Below, piece after piece: positions 52,953 to 63,074 of a stretch of DNA of 64,000 nt. The stretch spans positions 1,798,001 through 1,862,000 of the forward strand of contig NZ_VFOM01000001.1 of NCBI RefSeq assembly GCF_006716125.1, in the 5' to 3' direction. Under the pieces are notes generated by a model. The model worked only from the letters and a program-made list of their open reading frames with translations. It was not told the DNA's origin and searched no databases. Positions within the stretch are counted from its first letter, which is position 1, and the number at the start of each line of letters is the position of its first letter. Source of the stretch: Homoserinimonas aerilata. GTDB taxonomy: Bacteria > Actinomycetota > Actinomycetes > Actinomycetales > Microbacteriaceae. Position numbers and translations under genes: made by a program.

Positions 52953-54728
52953 TCAGCAGGGAATCAGGTTCAGAACGCGGTCGCTCAGCGCTGCCGTGCC
53001 GCCCAGGAGGATCGCCTTTGTGGCGCCGCCCGCCTGCATGTGGGAGATCATCCCCCGCGGCGCGCAGTCGGGCAGCGAGAGATACAGCGGTGTGCCGTCG
53101 CGGCCGGCGACCGCGCCACCCGTGAGGCCGTCGGCGAAATTCGCACCCGTTGCGACGAATGCGCTGGGGAACGAGCCGAAGACCGCCGAATTGACCTTCA
53201 CGGAGGTGTCGTAGCGGTCCGACCCCGAATGGCGTGCGGCGATCGACACGTTCGGCAGCGCGTCGATCGACGCCTGCATCGCAGCCGAGACCGCATTCGG
53301 ACCACCCACGATCGTGACGCTCGTCACGCCCCAGCGAGCCAGCGCATCCGCGATCGCCGGGTGCACGACAGACGCGGCCCCGTCGACCAGGAGGAGCGGG
53401 GCATCCTGGTATCCGGCCGCCGCCGCCGCCGAGAGAGCGTCAGGGTAGTTGGCACCCGTCGCGATGTATGCCCTGCCGGACTTCATCGCTCCGAGGGCCT
53501 CGCCCACCTGGATCGAAGTCTGATAGCGGTCGACCCCCGTCGCCCGGCTGAGCGCGGCCGTCGGCAGCGCAGCCTTCACCTGTGCGACGACGGAATCGGG
53601 GATCGCCGACGGCCCTCCGACGACGACGATCTTCGCCGGCTTCAGACGCACGATCTCGTTCACGATCGACGCCGCAGCCGTCGACCCGCTCACCAGCAGC
53701 AGCGGCGCGCCCTGGGCGGCGGCCACGGGGACGGCGCTCAGCGCATCCGGGAAGTTCTCGCCGTTCGCGACATAGACGGCCGGCACCCCCGGACTGAAGT
53801 ATCGCTTCGAAATGTCCAGCGCCGTGTTGTACCGATCGCTCGTGCTCACACGCTCCGTGGGGATGATCGGGCCGACCGTTGGGCCGAACCAGTTGTTGTA
53901 CAAGAACCAGAAATTGCGGTTGCCGTAGGACGAGCACCCGTCGCCAGTCCTCGGGTAACTGGCCATTGCGGCAGCGTTCGGCTGGTACGGGGTGTAGTTG
54001 TAGAGCGCCGCAGTCGCATAGTTCTTGATGTCAACGACGGTGCTCCCGCACGCTGCATTCGGATGCCACTGAATCGTCTCAGGGCCGAGGTTGTACCTGA
54101 AGTAGCTGTTGTCGAGCTTGTAGACCTTGAACTGCCAGGCAGCCTTGTACACCTGATTGAAGAATCCGAGCGTCGTTGGAGCGCACGGCGCGGTATCCGG
54201 GCAGGCATACCCCATGGCTCTGTTCAGGGCTGCGATTCCAGGAGCCGCACTCGTGATGAGTGCCTGCTCCTTCTGCAGCGTGACCAGAAGGACTTTGGCG
54301 CTGATTCCGCATGCCTTCTGAGCCTTGTAGATGATGGCGGCCGCAAGCTCCATCTGTCCGTCGGCACGAGGGTTGTCGTAGGGGGCACAGATCTCTGCCC
54401 CGCTGTTCATCGCACTCCGCGGCTTGTCATAAGAAGGGAATCCGCCATTGATCAGGCAGCGGTCGTTCTGGCACGCTGCCACCTGCGAGTTCAGGAAGGC
54501 CTGGATCGCCGCCTCCGACATCGCGTTGCCGTCGAAGAACTTCGCGTCATCGATGATGTACCCCGGCTGGAAATCTGCGGGGTTGAGCGCGGCCGCAGAC
54601 TGCGGCGGCTGCGCGGCGACGAGCCCGATGGTCGCGACGACGGCTGCGATGACAACCGTCGCAAGGCGTGCGAAGCCTCCCCGCTGCCGACTCTGGCGTC
54701 GATTCTTCGCTCCCGCAACCTGCAGCAT
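52953..54728 (-). CDS. Secreted protein with three CW_binding_2 repeats
   Basis: 591 residues. A signal peptide is likely: basic residues 9-22, hydrophobic 23-40, cleavage after QSAAA. The N-terminal domain (about 48-285) contains ISAKVLLVTLQKEQALI, a motif that recalls lysozyme-like transglycosylase folds with a Glu, several Cys pairs and SYGNRNFWFLYNNWFG. Three CW_binding_2 repeats begin near residues 293, 395 and 498, each with D-R-Y, G-x-N-F/Y-x-D-A/G-L and I-V-G-G-x-x-A. In Clostridioides these repeats bind an anionic wall polymer. The protein probably docks on a glycan of this locus and may act on the wall; enzymatic function is a guess. Confidence 0.8.
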   Translation of the reverse strand: MLQVAGAKNRRQSRQRGGFARLATVVIAAVVATIGLVAAQPPQSAAALNPADFQPGYIIDDAKFFDGNAMSEAAIQAFLNSQVAACQNDRCLINGGFPSYDKPRSAMNSGAEICAPYDNPRADGQMELAAAIIYKAQKACGISAKVLLVTLQKEQALITSAAPGIAALNRAMGYACPDTAPCAPTTLGFFNQVYKAAWQFKVYKLDNSYFRYNLGPETIQWHPNAACGSTVVDIKNYATAALYNYTPYQPNAAAMASYPRTGDGCSSYGNRNFWFLYNNWFGPTVGPIIPTERVSTSDRYNTALDISKRYFSPGVPAVYVANGENFPDALSAVPVAAAQGAPLLLVSGSTAAASIVNEIVRLKPAKIVVVGGPSAIPDSVVAQVKAALPTAALSRATGVDRYQTSIQVGEALGAMKSGRAYIATGANYPDALSAAAAAGYQDAPLLLVDGAASVVHPAIADALARWGVTSVTIVGGPNAVSAAMQASIDALPNVSIAARHSGSDRYDTSVKVNSAVFGSFPSAFVATGANFADGLTGGAVAGRDGTPLYLSLPDCAPRGMISHMQAGGATKAILLGGTAALSDRVLNLIPC

Positions 54729-54847
54729 GCCTGTACCCCGATCCGGCTTCCGCCGAGAACGATACTAACCAGTCTGCCCCGATAGTCCATGCCCCACGGG
54801 CGTGTCAACCAAGCGTGTCAACCATGGTGATCCTGTGGGAGCACACC

Positions 54848-57061
54848 TCAGCAGAGTTTCATCATGGCGACCCCGTCGCCGAGGGCGTTCACGCCGCCCA
54901 GCAGGGTCGCGCCTACGACCCCCAGCTTCGTCATCCCATTCGCGGCAGCGGAGGGCACGCAGGTGGCCGGCACCAGGTAGAGGGGTGCCTTGCGCGCACC
55001 CGCGAGCGCCGCACCGGCGAGCGCGTCCGGGAACTGGTAGCCGGTCGCGAAGAACGCCTCGGTCGCGCCCGTCGTCGCGAACGCCGACTCGTTGACGAGT
55101 TGGGCCGTCTGGAAGCGGTCGACGCCGCCGCGCCGCGTCACCGCGACACCGGAGTTCGTCAACGACGCCTGCATCCCTGACGACACGACGCTTGTGCCGC
55201 CGACGACCGTGGCCCGCACGACCCCCAGCTTTCTGAGGAGCGCCAGCGACGACGGGTCGATGGCCGGAGCATTGCCGTCGACCAACACGACCGGCCGGGC
55301 CTGAGCCCCTGCCGCTGCCGCCGCGGCGAGCGCATCCGGATAGTTGCGGCCCGTCGCGATGTAGGCATCCGTCGACCTTGGGAACGCGTCCTCCACAATC
55401 GCGCGAGCCGTCGCAAAACGATCGACGCCCGACAGCCGCACCGTGTTCGACTGGATCGCCTTCAGCTGGGCGAGCACCGTGTTCGACACCGCATTCGGCC
55501 CTCCCACGACGACGATCTTCGCCGGGGCGAGTCGCTTGATCTTCGCCGCAACCGTCGCGGGGAGCTGCTCGGGGAGGGTCAACAGCAGCGGGCCGCCCTT
55601 CACCGCCGCCGCAGGGGCCGCCGCCAGGGCATCCGGAAAATTGACGCCCGTTGCCACATAGACGATCGGGGCCGTGCTCGGATAGCCCGCCTCGGCGATC
55701 GCGAGAGCCGTCGAATAACGGTCGACGCCCGAGACACGTGAGGTGAAGCTGTCGAGCGTCACCGTCAGGGTGGCCGTCGTGGCCGTCGTGCTGTCCACCC
55801 GAACCTTCAGCCCCCTGGACTGCGACTCCCAGGATTCCCCCGCCACCGACACCAGCGGGCCATCACCCGGCCGCGAGAGGACGACAGATGACTGATCCGA
55901 CCGCATCGTGAGAACACGCACCCCCTTGCCAGCACCCCAGAAGTCGAGTGCGCCCGAAGCGTAGAGAGCCGCCGCATCCGTTCCCGCACCACCCCTGAAA
56001 TCGACGAAATACCGCTGCCCCGTACGCGGGTCGATGATGGAAAGGGCCCGCAGGCCGCTCGTGCCGGTCGAGTTCAGCGTCACCGTTGTCGTTTGGTTCA
56101 CCGACCTCAGCTCGTCCGAAGCCACAGCGTCGAGAAGCTGCTTGTGCGTCACATTGAGCGCAGGCGGTTGGGTGTTGCCCTTGCCGTTGACGATGATGCC
56201 ACCGCCCATGATGTCGTAGGAGTCGTCGTACTCCACATCAACACAGCCCGGGGCGAAGGTGCTCGGGGGCGCAATGAGTCGCCCCTCCGAGGTCATCGCG
56301 TCGTGGCAGTAGTGGACGTTCGAATGATTGAGCCCCAGATTGTGCCCGAGCTCGTGCGCCACCGTGTCGACATCGGTGATGCCATCCAAGGTTGCCCAGA
56401 CGAGGCCGCCGTTACCCGCGCTCGTTTCGCCGGGGACTACTCCGACGGTGCCCAGACCAACCGAGCCGCAGCCCTTCGGCACCAAAACGATCAGGTGTCG
56501 AGAGTCTCGCGACACATAGTCGACGGCGCGCTGCCCGAACTCCGCGGCCATCGCACTCCAGATCTCCATAGTCTGGCTACAGGAGTACGCCGATGTGAAA
56601 CGACGGATAGGCGTGTCACGCGTGAGAGACGTGACCTGACCGTTCGACTGCGTCGTCCAGAAATTCGCGACCCCCGCGACGATCTCGTTCACGCGAGCAT
56701 CCGAGACGAAGCCGGAACCCCCGATGGAACCCCGCGGCGCGACCACCGCGACATCGGCGAAATGCCCGCGGACAATTCGCTCACGAAAAGGGCTCTCAGC
56801 GCGCGGCACATACTCCTCGCCCGCCTCGAGGAGTGCGGACGGGTCGACCATGTCGTCGCCGTACGACACCCGATCAGCGGATGCCTCGGCCTGAGCCACA
56901 GGGGCCGCCTGCGTCGCAGCACCCCCCGCAGTGCCCTCCGCAGACTCCGCCGGCGCCACCGCGACCAGAAGAGGGAGAACGAGCGCCCCCGCCACCAGCA
57001 TGACTGCGGCGCGTGCGGCCGCGCGTGCGCTTCTCCTGTCGCCGGCCGGGGAGAGCATCAT
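54848..57061 (-). CDS. Secreted zinc metalloprotease with three CW_binding_2 repeats
   Basis: 737 residues. The signal peptide is at about 1-42. The metzincin motif HELGHNLGLNH (H236, E237, H240, H246) lies in a protease domain resembling gametolysin/M11-type peptidases, with a Met-turn candidate in YDIMGGG near residue 280. A beta-rich region follows, then CW_binding_2 repeats starting near 442, 542 and 643 and running to the C-terminus. It should be a surface-bound protease held by wall polysaccharide. It lies 119 bases upstream of the other CW_binding_2 gene on the same strand. Its substrate is unknown. Confidence 0.87.
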   Translation of the reverse strand: MMLSPAGDRRSARAAARAAVMLVAGALVLPLLVAVAPAESAEGTAGGAATQAAPVAQAEASADRVSYGDDMVDPSALLEAGEEYVPRAESPFRERIVRGHFADVAVVAPRGSIGGSGFVSDARVNEIVAGVANFWTTQSNGQVTSLTRDTPIRRFTSAYSCSQTMEIWSAMAAEFGQRAVDYVSRDSRHLIVLVPKGCGSVGLGTVGVVPGETSAGNGGLVWATLDGITDVDTVAHELGHNLGLNHSNVHYCHDAMTSEGRLIAPPSTFAPGCVDVEYDDSYDIMGGGIIVNGKGNTQPPALNVTHKQLLDAVASDELRSVNQTTTVTLNSTGTSGLRALSIIDPRTGQRYFVDFRGGAGTDAAALYASGALDFWGAGKGVRVLTMRSDQSSVVLSRPGDGPLVSVAGESWESQSRGLKVRVDSTTATTATLTVTLDSFTSRVSGVDRYSTALAIAEAGYPSTAPIVYVATGVNFPDALAAAPAAAVKGGPLLLTLPEQLPATVAAKIKRLAPAKIVVVGGPNAVSNTVLAQLKAIQSNTVRLSGVDRFATARAIVEDAFPRSTDAYIATGRNYPDALAAAAAAGAQARPVVLVDGNAPAIDPSSLALLRKLGVVRATVVGGTSVVSSGMQASLTNSGVAVTRRGGVDRFQTAQLVNESAFATTGATEAFFATGYQFPDALAGAALAGARKAPLYLVPATCVPSAAANGMTKLGVVGATLLGGVNALGDGVAMMKLC

Positions 57062-57095
57062 GGCGGTTCCTTAACTGTTGGTCCGAAAGGGATGA

Positions 57096-58280
<1,185 letters not shown>

Positions 58281-58330
58281 CCCCAACACCCCCGCTTGGG
58301 GGACGTGCTACGCGCGGCTACACTGAGGGT

Positions 58331-58582
58331 ATGACCCAGGTTCCCGTTCGCGAGCTGCGCAATCACACGGCAGACGTCATCGAGCGCGCCCGACGGGGCG
58401 AAGAGGTGGTCATCACCGTCAACGGCGTGCCCGCGGCCACCCTGACCGCGGTGAAGCCATCCTTGAAGAAGTTCCTCACCGTCGACGATCTGCTCGCGAT
58501 GCGCCCGAAACACCCGGTTCGTGAACCGCACCCCCACGACACCTGGGACGACACGACCGACGACCTCGGCCCGATCGAATGA
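58331..58582 (+). CDS. Phd/YefM-family antitoxin
   Basis: 83 residues from the ATG at 58331. The Phd core VPVRELRNHTADVIERA and GEEVVITVNGVPAATL is the DNA-binding part; the acidic tail (HPHDTWDDTTDDLGPIE) would bind and block the toxin. The stop overlaps the start of the PIN-domain toxin gene by 4 bases. Phd proteins usually repress their own operon, so a promoter and operator may lie in the 50 bases after rmlB. The pair is inserted between rmlB and rmlD. Confidence 0.9.
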   Translation: MTQVPVRELRNHTADVIERARRGEEVVITVNGVPAATLTAVKPSLKKFLTVDDLLAMRPKHPVREPHPHDTWDDTTDDLGPIE

Positions 58583-58992
58583 CGGCGGCCCTCTCCGTGC
58601 GACAGGGACTGCTTGACACGAGCGTTTTCATCGCCGTCGAACAACACCGAGACCTCGACCACGGGGCACTGCCCCTGGAGCAGTACGTCTCGGTGATCAC
58701 CCGAGGCGAGCTGTACGCCGGAGTGCATGCCGCACAGGCCTCGGACGTACGCGCGGTCAGGCTGTCCACCCTCGACTCGATCGCCGGCCTCGTCACGCTG
58801 CAGGTCGACGGCGACGCCGCCGCACACTGGGGTCGCCTTCGGCAGGCCGTCAGCGCTGCGGGACGGCGAGCCAACGTCAACGACCTCTGGATCGCAGCCA
58901 TCGCGCTCGCCCACGACCTGCCCGTCATCACACAGGATGACGACTTCGACCTCATCCACGAACTCGGCGGCCCCGCCGTCATCAAAGTCTAG
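58579..58992 (+). CDS. vapC: VapC-family PIN-domain toxin
   Basis: 137 residues. The acidic residues of the PIN active site are present: D13 in LLDTSVF, E44 in RGELYAG, D102 in VNDLWIAA and D120/D122 in TQDDDFD. VapC proteins are magnesium-dependent RNases that cut tRNA or rRNA when freed from the antitoxin. The antitoxin gene overlaps it upstream, and rmlD starts 10 bases after its stop, so rmlD may depend on this transcript. All catalytic residues are intact, so the module is probably active. Confidence 0.9.
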   Translation: MTAALSVRQGLLDTSVFIAVEQHRDLDHGALPLEQYVSVITRGELYAGVHAAQASDVRAVRLSTLDSIAGLVTLQVDGDAAAHWGRLRQAVSAAGRRANVNDLWIAAIALAHDLPVITQDDDFDLIHELGGPAVIKV

Positions 58993-59002
58993 GAACCGCA
59001 CC

Positions 59003-59869
59003 ATGAAGATCCTCATCACCGGAGCGAACGGCATGCTCGGCCACGACCTGCAGGCCGTGCTCGCCGACACCACGCACGACGTGACCGCCCTCGGGCGGGA
59101 CGCGCTCGACGTGACCGACCTCGACGCCGTGCGCGCAGCATCCGCCGACCATGACGTGATCGTCAACGCCGCCGCGTACACCAAGGTCGACGACGCCGAA
59201 AGCAACGAAGACGCGGCCCACGCCGTCAACGCCACCGGCGCAGGCAACCTCGCCACCGCGGCAGCCGAGAACGGCGCCCGCCTCGTGCAGGTCTCCACCG
59301 ATTACGTCTTCGACGGCACCGCCACCACCCCCTACGCCGAGAACACGCCGCTCGGGCCCGTCTCCGCCTACGGCCGCACCAAAGCCGACGGCGAGAGACT
59401 CGCCCAGACCGCCAACCCCGACGGCACCTACATCGTGCGCACCGCTTGGCTCTACGGCGCGCACGGCCCCAACTTCGTCAAGACCATGCTGCGCCTCGCC
59501 GGCAGCCACGACACCGTCAGCGTCGTCACCGACCAGATCGGCCAGCCCACCTGGACGCTCGACCTGGCGCGCCAGATCGTCGCCCTCATCGACTCGGATG
59601 CGCCCGCCGGCATCTACCACGGCACCAACAGCGGCCAGGCCAGCTGGTACGACTTCACGCGCGAGATCTTCACCCTCAGCGGCCTCGACGCCGAACGCGT
59701 GGCCCCCACCGACAGCGCCTCATTCGTGCGCCCCGCCCCCCGGCCCGCCTACTCGGTACTCGGCCACGACGCCTGGGCCGCCGCCGGGCTCACCCCCCTG
59801 CGCGACTGGCGCCCCGCCCTCGCCGAAGCACTCTCCGCAGCCGACTACACCCCCGCGGTGACCCCATGA
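59003..59869 (+). CDS. rmlD: dTDP-4-dehydrorhamnose reductase RmlD
   Basis: 288 residues from the ATG at 59003, directly before the Rossmann motif ITGANGMLGHDL. It has NAAAYTKVDDAE, STDYVFDGT, the catalytic AYGRTKADGE and RTAWLYGAHGPNFV, all hallmarks of RmlD. It reduces the 4-keto group with NADPH in the last step to dTDP-L-rhamnose. The single-domain form here is not fused to RmlC, unlike in some actinobacteria. The stop overlaps the next gene start (ATGA), so it is coupled to a glycosyltransferase that may use its product. Confidence 0.94.
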   Translation: MKILITGANGMLGHDLQAVLADTTHDVTALGRDALDVTDLDAVRAASADHDVIVNAAAYTKVDDAESNEDAAHAVNATGAGNLATAAAENGARLVQVSTDYVFDGTATTPYAENTPLGPVSAYGRTKADGERLAQTANPDGTYIVRTAWLYGAHGPNFVKTMLRLAGSHDTVSVVTDQIGQPTWTLDLARQIVALIDSDAPAGIYHGTNSGQASWYDFTREIFTLSGLDAERVAPTDSASFVRPAPRPAYSVLGHDAWAAAGLTPLRDWRPALAEALSAADYTPAVTP

Positions 59870-61038
59870 GCACAACCCTCCGTGTCATCGTCGACCCGAT
59901 CGTCGCCCCCGTGCCGGGCGGCATCGGGCGATACACCGAAGAGCTCACCCGCAAGCTCATCGAGACAGCACCCCCCGGCTGCGACGTCACCGGCATCGTC
60001 TCAGCGACCGTCGACGACGACCACGACCGCCTCGAGACCCTCCTGCCCGGCATGACAGAACTGATCCGGATGCCCCTCCCGCGGCGCGAACTCGCCCTCG
60101 CCTGGCGCGCAGGGCTCACCGCCCTCCCCGGACGAACAGCAGACGGCACCTGGCGCAGGGCCAAAGCCATGGTGCACTCCACCACACCCCTCGCCCCGCT
60201 CGGCAGGCACGACCGCCTCAACGAAATCGGCAACCAGACCGTCGTCACCGTGCACGACATCGCGCCCTGGACGCATCCGGGAGCCCTCAGCCCCGGCCGC
60301 GCCGCGCTCTACAAATCGATGGTCAAGCGCGCCCACCGCTACGCCGACGCCGTCGTCACCCCCACCCACGCCGTCGCGAACCTGCTCAACGAAATAATGG
60401 ACTTCGGAGACCGCATCCGAGTCATCGGCGGCGCCGTCAGCTCCAAACTGAAACTGCCCGTCGACGCCGACGCTCGCGCCGAAAAACTCGGCCTGCCCGA
60501 GCAGTACATCCTCACAACCGGCACCCTCGAACCGCGCAAGCGACTCGACGCGCTCATCGCATCCCTCAGCGAAGCCGACTCCGTCGACCTGCCGCTCCTC
60601 ATCACCGGCCCCACGGCATGGGGCGGCCGTGACGCACAAGCGGTCGCCGCCGAAGCAGGGCTGCCCACCGGCCGCGTCCGCACCCTCGGCTACCTCGACG
60701 ACGCCGACCTCGCCGTCATACTCGACCGGGCCACCGTGTTCGCCTACCCGAGCGTTGCCGAAGGCTTCGGCCTCTCCATCGTCGAAGCCTTCAGCCTCGG
60801 AACCCCCGTCGTGCACGCCGACACGGCATCACTCGTCGAAGTCGCCGCAGGCGCCGGAATCGCCGTCCCCCACGAAAACCCGGATGCCTACCCGCGGCGG
60901 CTCGCCCAGGTGATCAACTCCGTCGTGACCGAGCCGGGCCTGGCCGAACGGCTGCGCTACCAAGGACTCGACCGGGCCAAAGCATTCAGCTGGGCCGACT
61001 CAGCACAGAAAGTGTGGCAGCTGCACGCGGACCTGTAG
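59866..61038 (+). CDS. Glycosyltransferase family 4
   Basis: 390 residues, GT-B. It has VPGGIGRYTEELTRKL near the start, TVVTVHDIAPWTHPGALS, VVTPTHAVANLL, LTTGTLEPRKRLDALI and FAYPSVAEGFGLSIVEAFSLG (the E-G-F-G-L-x-x-x-E-A nucleotide-sugar site). It overlaps rmlD by 4 bases, so a rhamnosyltransferase is a fair guess. The order rmlD-GT-LCP-purE-purK recalls the Mycobacterium region with rmlD, wbbL, an LCP gene and purE/purK, although the GT there is a GT2. It is followed by a REP-like element and the convergent LCP gene. Confidence 0.85.
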   Translation: MSTTLRVIVDPIVAPVPGGIGRYTEELTRKLIETAPPGCDVTGIVSATVDDDHDRLETLLPGMTELIRMPLPRRELALAWRAGLTALPGRTADGTWRRAKAMVHSTTPLAPLGRHDRLNEIGNQTVVTVHDIAPWTHPGALSPGRAALYKSMVKRAHRYADAVVTPTHAVANLLNEIMDFGDRIRVIGGAVSSKLKLPVDADARAEKLGLPEQYILTTGTLEPRKRLDALIASLSEADSVDLPLLITGPTAWGGRDAQAVAAEAGLPTGRVRTLGYLDDADLAVILDRATVFAYPSVAEGFGLSIVEAFSLGTPVVHADTASLVEVAAGAGIAVPHENPDAYPRRLAQVINSVVTEPGLAERLRYQGLDRAKAFSWADSAQKVWQLHADL

Positions 61039-61067
61039 TGGGTCGCGGCTTCACTTGGTTTCGTCGG

Positions 61068-61145
61068 GGGCCGGTCTCGAGACTGTCGCCGTAGACGGCG
61101 ACACCTCGACCAGCAGGTGGTGGTGGCGGGGCACCTCGACCAGCG
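61068..61145. repeat. REP-like element with hairpin and direct repeats
   Basis: GGTCTCGAGAC starts the element; GTCGCCGT (61085-61092) and ACGGCGAC (61095-61102) form an 8-base inverted repeat, and CACCTCGACCAGC occurs twice, at 61102-61114 and 61132-61144. The ends resemble the GGTTTCGAT...CTCGACCAGC repeat recalled from Microbacteriaceae and seen in another form at 32058-32091. It sits between convergent genes and may stop transcription from both. Confidence 0.6.
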
Positions 61146-61154
61146 GCGGCGGCG

Positions 61155-62489
61155 CTACTGCGCGGGCGGGGCCGAGGGGCTCAGCAGGGCGCCCTGCACC
61201 ATCGAATGGATGACCTCGAAATCGGGGTTGGCCGTGTCGACATCCGGAGGTGCGATCTCCACCGTGTTCAACGGCAACCCCCGCGCCTTCGACGCCATAT
61301 CCACGAACAGGCCCAACATCACCTGCGGGATGTCCGTCTTCACCACCTGCGCGCCCGCATTCGCGACCGCCTCGAACTTCGTCACCACATTCGCCGGATC
61401 CACCTGCGCGATGATCGCCTCCTGCACCTGACGCTGGCGCGCCATCCGCTCGAAGTCATTGCCATCGAACCGTGAGCGCGCATACCAGAGCGCCGACTCG
61501 CCACCCATATGCTGCGGGCCGGCCTCGAAATAGCCGTACGGTTCGGTGGCCGTCACCGGGCCGTAGGCGAGACGCTCCGGAACCGTCACATCGATGCCGC
61601 CCAGCGCATCCACCAGATCAGAGAAACCCTGCATGTCGATCAGCACGTAGTACTGCATCGTCAGACCCGTCACACCCTCGACCGCATCGCGCATCGCCTC
61701 GACGCCCGCATTACTGCCGTGCGCCTCAGCATCCGGGTACAGATCCGAATTCTCCATGCCCACCGTGTACAGGTAGCCGAGCAGGCACTCATCGCCGCAG
61801 TCGTAACCGGTCGGCCACACATCGAACAGGGGCGACCCGGCCGAGAAGGTGGCATGCTCCAGATTGCGCGGAAGGCCGACGATCGTCGTCGAGCCCGTCT
61901 CGGCGTCGACACTCACCACCGAGATACTGTCGGGCCGCAGACCCATCCGGTCCGGGCCGGCATCGCCGCCCAGAAGCATGATGTTGTAGCGGCCATCGAT
62001 CGGCTCCGCATAGTCGCCGCTGTCGAACACCGACGAAATCGTGTCACGGGTCACCCCCGCAAGGTGCCCCGCATACGCCGCACCACCCGCAACCGCCACC
62101 AACGCCACAACGGCCAGCCCGGCGATGAACGGACGCGCACCCGAACTCGCCCGCACCAGACGCACCAGACGCAGAGCGTCAAGCGTCAACACCACCCACA
62201 GCACCGCATAGGCGGACAGCAGCACCTGAACCACCGTCAACACGATCGGGTTCGTCGCCGCCATGATCAGCAAAGTGCGATTCAGCAGAAACACCAGCAA
62301 CGCCACCAGCAGCAGCGCCCACAACAAGAACGTCGCCGACACGCCGAAACGGCCCAGCCTGCGGTTGCCCGCCAGCATCTGCGCCGTGCCCGGGATGAAC
62401 AGATTCAACACCACAAGCCACCAGGCGCGCTTCGTCATCAGACCCCGCGACGACGTATCCGGGTGCCTCACCGGCGAAGAAGCACTCAC
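61155..62489 (-). CDS. LytR-CpsA-Psr (LCP) family glycopolymer ligase
   Basis: 444 residues from a GTG at 62489. Four N-terminal helices (about residues 24-160), more than the usual one, precede the LCP domain from about 165: YNIMLLGGDAGPD, LRPDSISVVSV, IVGLPRNLEH and FSDLVDALGGIDV, with the conserved Asp/Arg residues that bind pyrophosphate and metal. YARSRFDGNDFERMARQRQV closes it. LCP enzymes transfer undecaprenyl-linked polymers to peptidoglycan, so this is the probable last step for glycans of the window. It lies 32 bases after purE on the same strand. Confidence 0.92.
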   Translation of the reverse strand: MSASSPVRHPDTSSRGLMTKRAWWLVVLNLFIPGTAQMLAGNRRLGRFGVSATFLLWALLLVALLVFLLNRTLLIMAATNPIVLTVVQVLLSAYAVLWVVLTLDALRLVRLVRASSGARPFIAGLAVVALVAVAGGAAYAGHLAGVTRDTISSVFDSGDYAEPIDGRYNIMLLGGDAGPDRMGLRPDSISVVSVDAETGSTTIVGLPRNLEHATFSAGSPLFDVWPTGYDCGDECLLGYLYTVGMENSDLYPDAEAHGSNAGVEAMRDAVEGVTGLTMQYYVLIDMQGFSDLVDALGGIDVTVPERLAYGPVTATEPYGYFEAGPQHMGGESALWYARSRFDGNDFERMARQRQVQEAIIAQVDPANVVTKFEAVANAGAQVVKTDIPQVMLGLFVDMASKARGLPLNTVEIAPPDVDTANPDFEVIHSMVQGALLSPSAPPAQ

Positions 62490-62521
62490 AGCAGGCTCAC
62501 GATCTGACTCAGCGCCACCGA

Positions 62522-63016
62522 CTACAGCTTCGCCTGAAGCGCGGCATTCTTCTGCCCGACCTGCTTCTCAAGGTCAAGCGCATAGGCGGCCACCGCCTCA
62601 CGCAGCGACACATCCGACGAACCCAGGATGCGCAGCGCCAGCAGGCCCGCATTCTTCGCGCCACCAATCGACACCGTCGCGACAGGGATGCCCGCAGGCA
62701 TCTGCACGATCGACAGCAGAGAATCCATGCCATCCAGCCGCGCCAACGGCACCGGAACACCGATCACCGGCAGAGGAGTCACCGACGCGACCATGCCCGG
62801 CAGATGCGCGGCACCGCCCGCACCCGCAATGATGACCCGGATGCCACGGCCAGCGGCCTGCCTGCCGAACTCGATCATCCGATCGGGCGTGCGATGCGCC
62901 GACACAACCTCCACCTCGTGGGCGACACCAAACTCCGTGAGCACAGCGGCCGCATCGCCCATGACAGGCCAATCGGAATCGGAGCCCATGATGATCGACA
63001 CAAGGGATTCGGGCAT
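62522..63016 (-). CDS. purE: N5-carboxyaminoimidazole ribonucleotide mutase PurE
   Basis: 164 residues from the ATG at 63016, which gives the normal length; a 15-residue longer frame exists but is not family sequence. It has [24 protein letters not shown] and [13 protein letters not shown], the conserved substrate-binding loops of PurE. It carries out the second half of AIR carboxylation in purine synthesis. It follows purK by 58 bases. This is core metabolism and marks the edge of the polysaccharide locus. Confidence 0.96.
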   Translation of the reverse strand: MPESLVSIIMGSDSDWPVMGDAAAVLTEFGVAHEVEVVSAHRTPDRMIEFGRQAAGRGIRVIIAGAGGAAHLPGMVASVTPLPVIGVPVPLARLDGMDSLLSIVQMPAGIPVATVSIGGAKNAGLLALRILGSSDVSLREAVAAYALDLEKQVGQKNAALQAKL

Positions 63017-63074
63017 GGAAACGATAGTAGCGGCGGCGGCTTCGCGCTCACTGTGCAACACGCAGGGCCGCCTG

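Noticed and set aside
53040..54785. 581-codon plus-strand open frame
   Set aside because: It is antisense to the CW_binding_2 gene; the composition is that of a shadow frame.
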